64,000 nt of DNA from an uncultured Candidatus Melainabacteria bacterium (GTDB lineage: Bacteria > Cyanobacteriota > Vampirovibrionia > Gastranaerophilales > Gastranaerophilaceae), in assembly GCA_934754505.1 (NCBI GenBank), contig CAKVIE010000002.1, forward strand, positions 118,455 through 182,454, in the 5' to 3' direction. The translations under genes were made by a program, and so were the position numbers. Shown piece by piece: positions 61,615-64,000 of the stretch. Below the pieces are notes generated by a model, which saw only the letters and a list, made by a program, of their open reading frames with translations, ran no database searches and was not told where the DNA came from. The number at the start of each line of letters is the position of its first letter. Position 1 is the stretch's first letter.

Positions 61615-62274
61615 TTATTTATTATCAGTCAAGATAAACAAACTGATTAAATCGTTGATTTGAGCCATTTGTCTTTGGTAATCACGAGTATTAGCTTCAA
61701 GTTGCATAATTTGATTTTTATATTCCTGCATTTTCAAAGTGCAATCAGTAACGGCACTGTTCAAACCGTCTTGAACTTGTTGAGCTTCTTGAAGAACACT
61801 GTTCATAGAAATTCCGAGAGCTTCGATAGTTTGTCTGATGATTTGAGCACCGACTTGCTTTGAAACGCCTGCCGGAAGCTGGTTAATAAGTTTTTTCAAA
61901 ACAGCAACATTAGTCGGTAATTCTTGTGACAAACTGCTGTATTGGCTTGATGCTTGAATACCCGACATTGTAAATTGCAAAGGTGTTTCGTTCATTTCTT
62001 GCATTTGCGGTTGAGCTTGGAAAGCTTGCTGCGTAAATTGCGGTTGTTGAATTGTCGGTTGTACAGGTGTTTGAGCTGCTTGAGTTGACGGTGCTGTTTG
62101 AACAGATACTGTTTCTTCTTCAACAACAGGAGTTGTTTCAACAGTTTCAACCGTTTCTTCATTTAAAGTTATATTATTAACATTACTTGAAAAGTCATTA
62201 TTTGATTGAGCTTGTTTTCTCAAAGCTTCAACTATTTTTTTTCCCATATCTTCGGGTAATTGATTAGATGCCAT
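61615..62274 (-). CDS. Hypothetical Gln-rich coiled-coil protein
   Basis: 219 residues: N-terminal short helix, a Thr/Gln/Pro-rich low-complexity region (about 35-110) and a C-terminal coiled-coil half (about 115-219; KLINQLPAGVSKQVGAQIIRQ..., MQLEANTRDYQRQM). No signal peptide or family. AAAGGG lies before the ATG; a TATAAT promoter-like box lies upstream. Divergent from groESL. Confidence 0.6.
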   Translation of the reverse strand: MASNQLPEDMGKKIVEALRKQAQSNNDFSSNVNNITLNEETVETVETTPVVEEETVSVQTAPSTQAAQTPVQPTIQQPQFTQQAFQAQPQMQEMNETPLQFTMSGIQASSQYSSLSQELPTNVAVLKKLINQLPAGVSKQVGAQIIRQTIEALGISMNSVLQEAQQVQDGLNSAVTDCTLKMQEYKNQIMQLEANTRDYQRQMAQINDLISLFILTDNK

Positions 62275-62444
62275 TTTGATACCCTTTCTTTTTATATCTG
62301 TATGAAATTATAAAAAAAATATGATAATTTTTCAAGTAAAACGAATATATCCATGTGAATAATTAATTTTTTGTTAATATCGGAAAGAAAATCGAAAATA
62401 TATTATATAAAAGTATAGTAAGGTGAAATTACAAGGAGGAAAAA

Positions 62445-62732
62445 ATGAGTATAAGACCTTTAGGCGATAAATTGGTAATAAAAGTTATAGATGATGCAGA
62501 ACAAACATCAGGCGGAATCTTTATTCCTGACAGTGCAAAAGAAAAACCGCAAAAAGGTGAAGTTGTTGCAGTCGGAGCAGGTAAGACTTTAGACAACGGC
62601 GAAAAAGAACCGATGGAAGTTAAAGTCGGCGAAATCGTTTTGTATGCAAAATATGCAGGAACTGACGTAAAAATAGACAACGTAATGTACAAAATTCTTT
62701 CCGTAAAAGATGTTTTGGGCATTCTTGAATAA
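62445..62732 (+). CDS. groES: Co-chaperonin GroES
   Basis: 95 residues with SIRPLGDKLVIKVIDDAEQTSGGIFIPDSAKEK split over the first 35 residues, the mobile loop and the GEIVLYAKYAGTDVKIDN strand. AGGAGG lies seven bases before the ATG. Lid of the GroEL folding chamber. No CIRCE inverted repeat was found upstream, so HrcA control is not supported. Confidence 0.97.
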   Translation: MSIRPLGDKLVIKVIDDAEQTSGGIFIPDSAKEKPQKGEVVAVGAGKTLDNGEKEPMEVKVGEIVLYAKYAGTDVKIDNVMYKILSVKDVLGILE

Positions 62733-62765
62733 TATAAAAAAGATTTTTAACAGGAGAAAAATAAA

Positions 62766-64000
62766 ATGGCTAAGAAAATTATATTTAACGAAGAATCTCG
62801 TAAAGCCTTGTTAAAAGGTATCGATGCAGTAGCAGATACAGTTAAAATTACTCTCGGACCCAAAGGCAGAAACGTAATTTTGGAAAAGAAATTCGGTGCA
62901 CCGCAAATCGTTAATGATGGTGTTACCATTGCAAAAGAAATCGAACTTGAAGACGGCTTGGAAAATGCAGGTGCTCAACTTTTAAAAGAAGTTTCATCAA
63001 AGACAAACGATGTAGCAGGTGACGGTACAACGACAGCATCAGTTTTGGCTCAAGCGATTGTAAGAGAAGGTTTGAGAAACCTTACGGCAGGTGCAAACCC
63101 AATCGGAATCAAAAGAGGCATGAGCAAGGGTGTTGAAATGGCAGTTGAAGCTATTAAGAAAATGGCAACACCGGTTGATTCAAAAGAAAAATCAGCACAA
63201 GTTGCAGCAATTTCAGCAGGTAACGATAAATCAGTAGGTTCTTTGATTGCGGATGCAATGGATAAAGTCGGACACGACGGTGTTATCACGGTTGAAGAAT
63301 CAAAATCAACAGGTACAAACCTTAAACTCGTTGAAGGTATGCAATTTGATAAAGGTTATATTTCACCTTACTTCATCACAGATGCAGAAAGAATGGAAGC
63401 AGTTCTTGAAGATGCATACGTACTTTGCGTAAACAAAAAAATCAATTTGATTTCAGACCTCGTTCCTATATTGGAACAAGTTGCACGTGACGGACGTTCC
63501 TTGTTGTTGATTGCAGAAGATGTTGAAGGCGAAGCACTTGCAACACTCGTTGTAAACACAATGAGAAAAGTTTTGAGAGCTGTTGCAGTTAAGGCTCCGG
63601 GATTTGGCGACAGAAGAAAAGCAATGCTTGAAGATATCGCAATTTTGACAGGCGGCGAAATGTTCACGGAAGAACTCGGCATTAAACTTGAAAACGTAAC
63701 AGTTCAAATGCTTGGTCAAGCAAAAAGAGTTACTGTAACAAAAGACAACACAACAATCGTTGTTGGTGACGAAAACAAAGACGCAGTTGCTGAAAGAGTT
63801 AAATTGATTAAACGTCAAATCGAAACTTCAGACAGCGAATACGATAAAGAAAAACTTCAAGAAAGACTTGCTAAATTGGCAGGCGGTGTTGCAGTTATCG
63901 AAGTTGGTGCAGCATCAGAAGTTGAACTTAAAGAAAAGAAACTCAGAATTGAAGATGCTTTGAACGCAACAAGAGCAGCAAAAGAAGAAGGTATCGTTCC
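62766..64000 (+). CDS. groEL: Chaperonin GroEL, truncated by the window edge
   Basis: The first about 411 residues are visible: GPKGRNVILEK, the ATP-site GDGTTTASVLAQAI, VEGMQFDKGYISPYF and GFGDRRKAML. The apical domain lies at about 190-375. The rest of the gene is cut off. AGGAG lies before the ATG, 33 bases after groES. Single groESL operon. Confidence 0.97.
   Translation, partial: MAKKIIFNEESRKALLKGIDAVADTVKITLGPKGRNVILEKKFGAPQIVNDGVTIAKEIELEDGLENAGAQLLKEVSSKTNDVAGDGTTTASVLAQAIVREGLRNLTAGANPIGIKRGMSKGVEMAVEAIKKMATPVDSKEKSAQVAAISAGNDKSVGSLIADAMDKVGHDGVITVEESKSTGTNLKLVEGMQFDKGYISPYFITDAERMEAVLEDAYVLCVNKKINLISDLVPILEQVARDGRSLLLIAEDVEGEALATLVVNTMRKVLRAVAVKAPGFGDRRKAMLEDIAILTGGEMFTEELGIKLENVTVQMLGQAKRVTVTKDNTTIVVGDENKDAVAERVKLIKRQIETSDSEYDKEKLQERLAKLAGGVAVIEVGAASEVELKEKKLRIEDALNATRAAKEEGIV

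Noticed and set aside
62275..62444. CIRCE element before groES
   Set aside because: No TTAGCACTC-N9-GAGTGCTAA-like inverted repeat was found.

Overview
The window is AT-rich, gene-dense chromosomal DNA of a Gram-negative-type (diderm) bacterium. Evidence for an outer membrane: Kdo pathway genes (kdsC, kdsD), a GT9 heptosyltransferase-like protein, a TonB/ExbB/ExbD system, a secretin and a probable outer-membrane barrel. An LdpA-like iron-sulfur protein, a family best known from cyanobacteria, occurs with no photosynthesis gene in view. There are also type IV pilus and flagellar-type export genes, TPR-rich proteins and many lineage-type hypotheticals. My best inference is a non-photosynthetic cyanobacterial relative (Vampirovibrionia/Melainabacteria, probably Gastranaerophilales). 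This rests on family recognition, not on a phylogeny.

Layout. 0-8 kb (minus strand): a truncated zinc-ribbon protein, hpf, a secreted protein, thrS, a DJ-1/PfpI protein, a protein with flagellar-axial-like ends and a large TPR protein. 8-17 kb: uvrB, a membrane protein, a putative porin, bioD-like, two secreted VirB10-fold-like proteins, then tonB-exbB-exbD-exbD. 17-25 kb (minus): LysM and TPR proteins, an SDR/HIT operon, a TPR-matrixin protease, an orphan DNA methyltransferase and a GAF-HD-GYP-like regulator. 25-32 kb: a small hypothetical protein, rsfS, a 33-residue membrane microprotein, csoR next to a secreted Cys-repeat protein, hpt-tilS, ldpA-like and an ankyrin protein. 32-36 kb: a SpoA-domain (FliM/N-like) protein, fliO-like, fliP, fliQ, a periplasmic protein and fliR. 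36-43 kb: three radical SAM proteins, a GT9 glycosyltransferase and a GAF-GGDEF-HD-GYP protein. 43-50 kb: secreted repeat and EF-hand proteins, an HNH-like protein, a DHH phosphoesterase, tRNA-Pro with tandem repeats and an M49-like peptidase. 50-59 kb: kdsC-kdsD, a U32-like protein and a type IV pilus/type II secretion cluster (pilP-like, secretin, pilB, pilC, small protein). 59-64 kb: tRNA-Ile, a repeat-rich stretch with a secreted nuclease and two XRE regulators, a coiled-coil protein, groES and the start of groEL.

How it fits together. Three good and one weak sigma-28 (FliA)-type promoters precede the axial-like protein, the GAF-HD-GYP-like protein, a 150-residue hypothetical protein and, weakly, the M49-like peptidase. 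This suggests a motility or export regulon linked to the FliOPQR-type apparatus. Several enzymes (HNH, DHH, and possibly the M49-like protein) carry 40-70-residue polar N-terminal extensions, two or three ending in a V/S-x-F-G-G-like motif, which may be a shared targeting module. Several genes (uvrB, two TPR genes, bioD-like, pilB-like, a secreted protein) have a -10 box only 6-10 bases before the start codon, pointing to leaderless mRNAs. A family of GTCATTGCGAG...CGTGGCAATCC palindromic repeats occupies the two largest non-coding gaps (47.1-47.7 and 60.9-61.6 kb).
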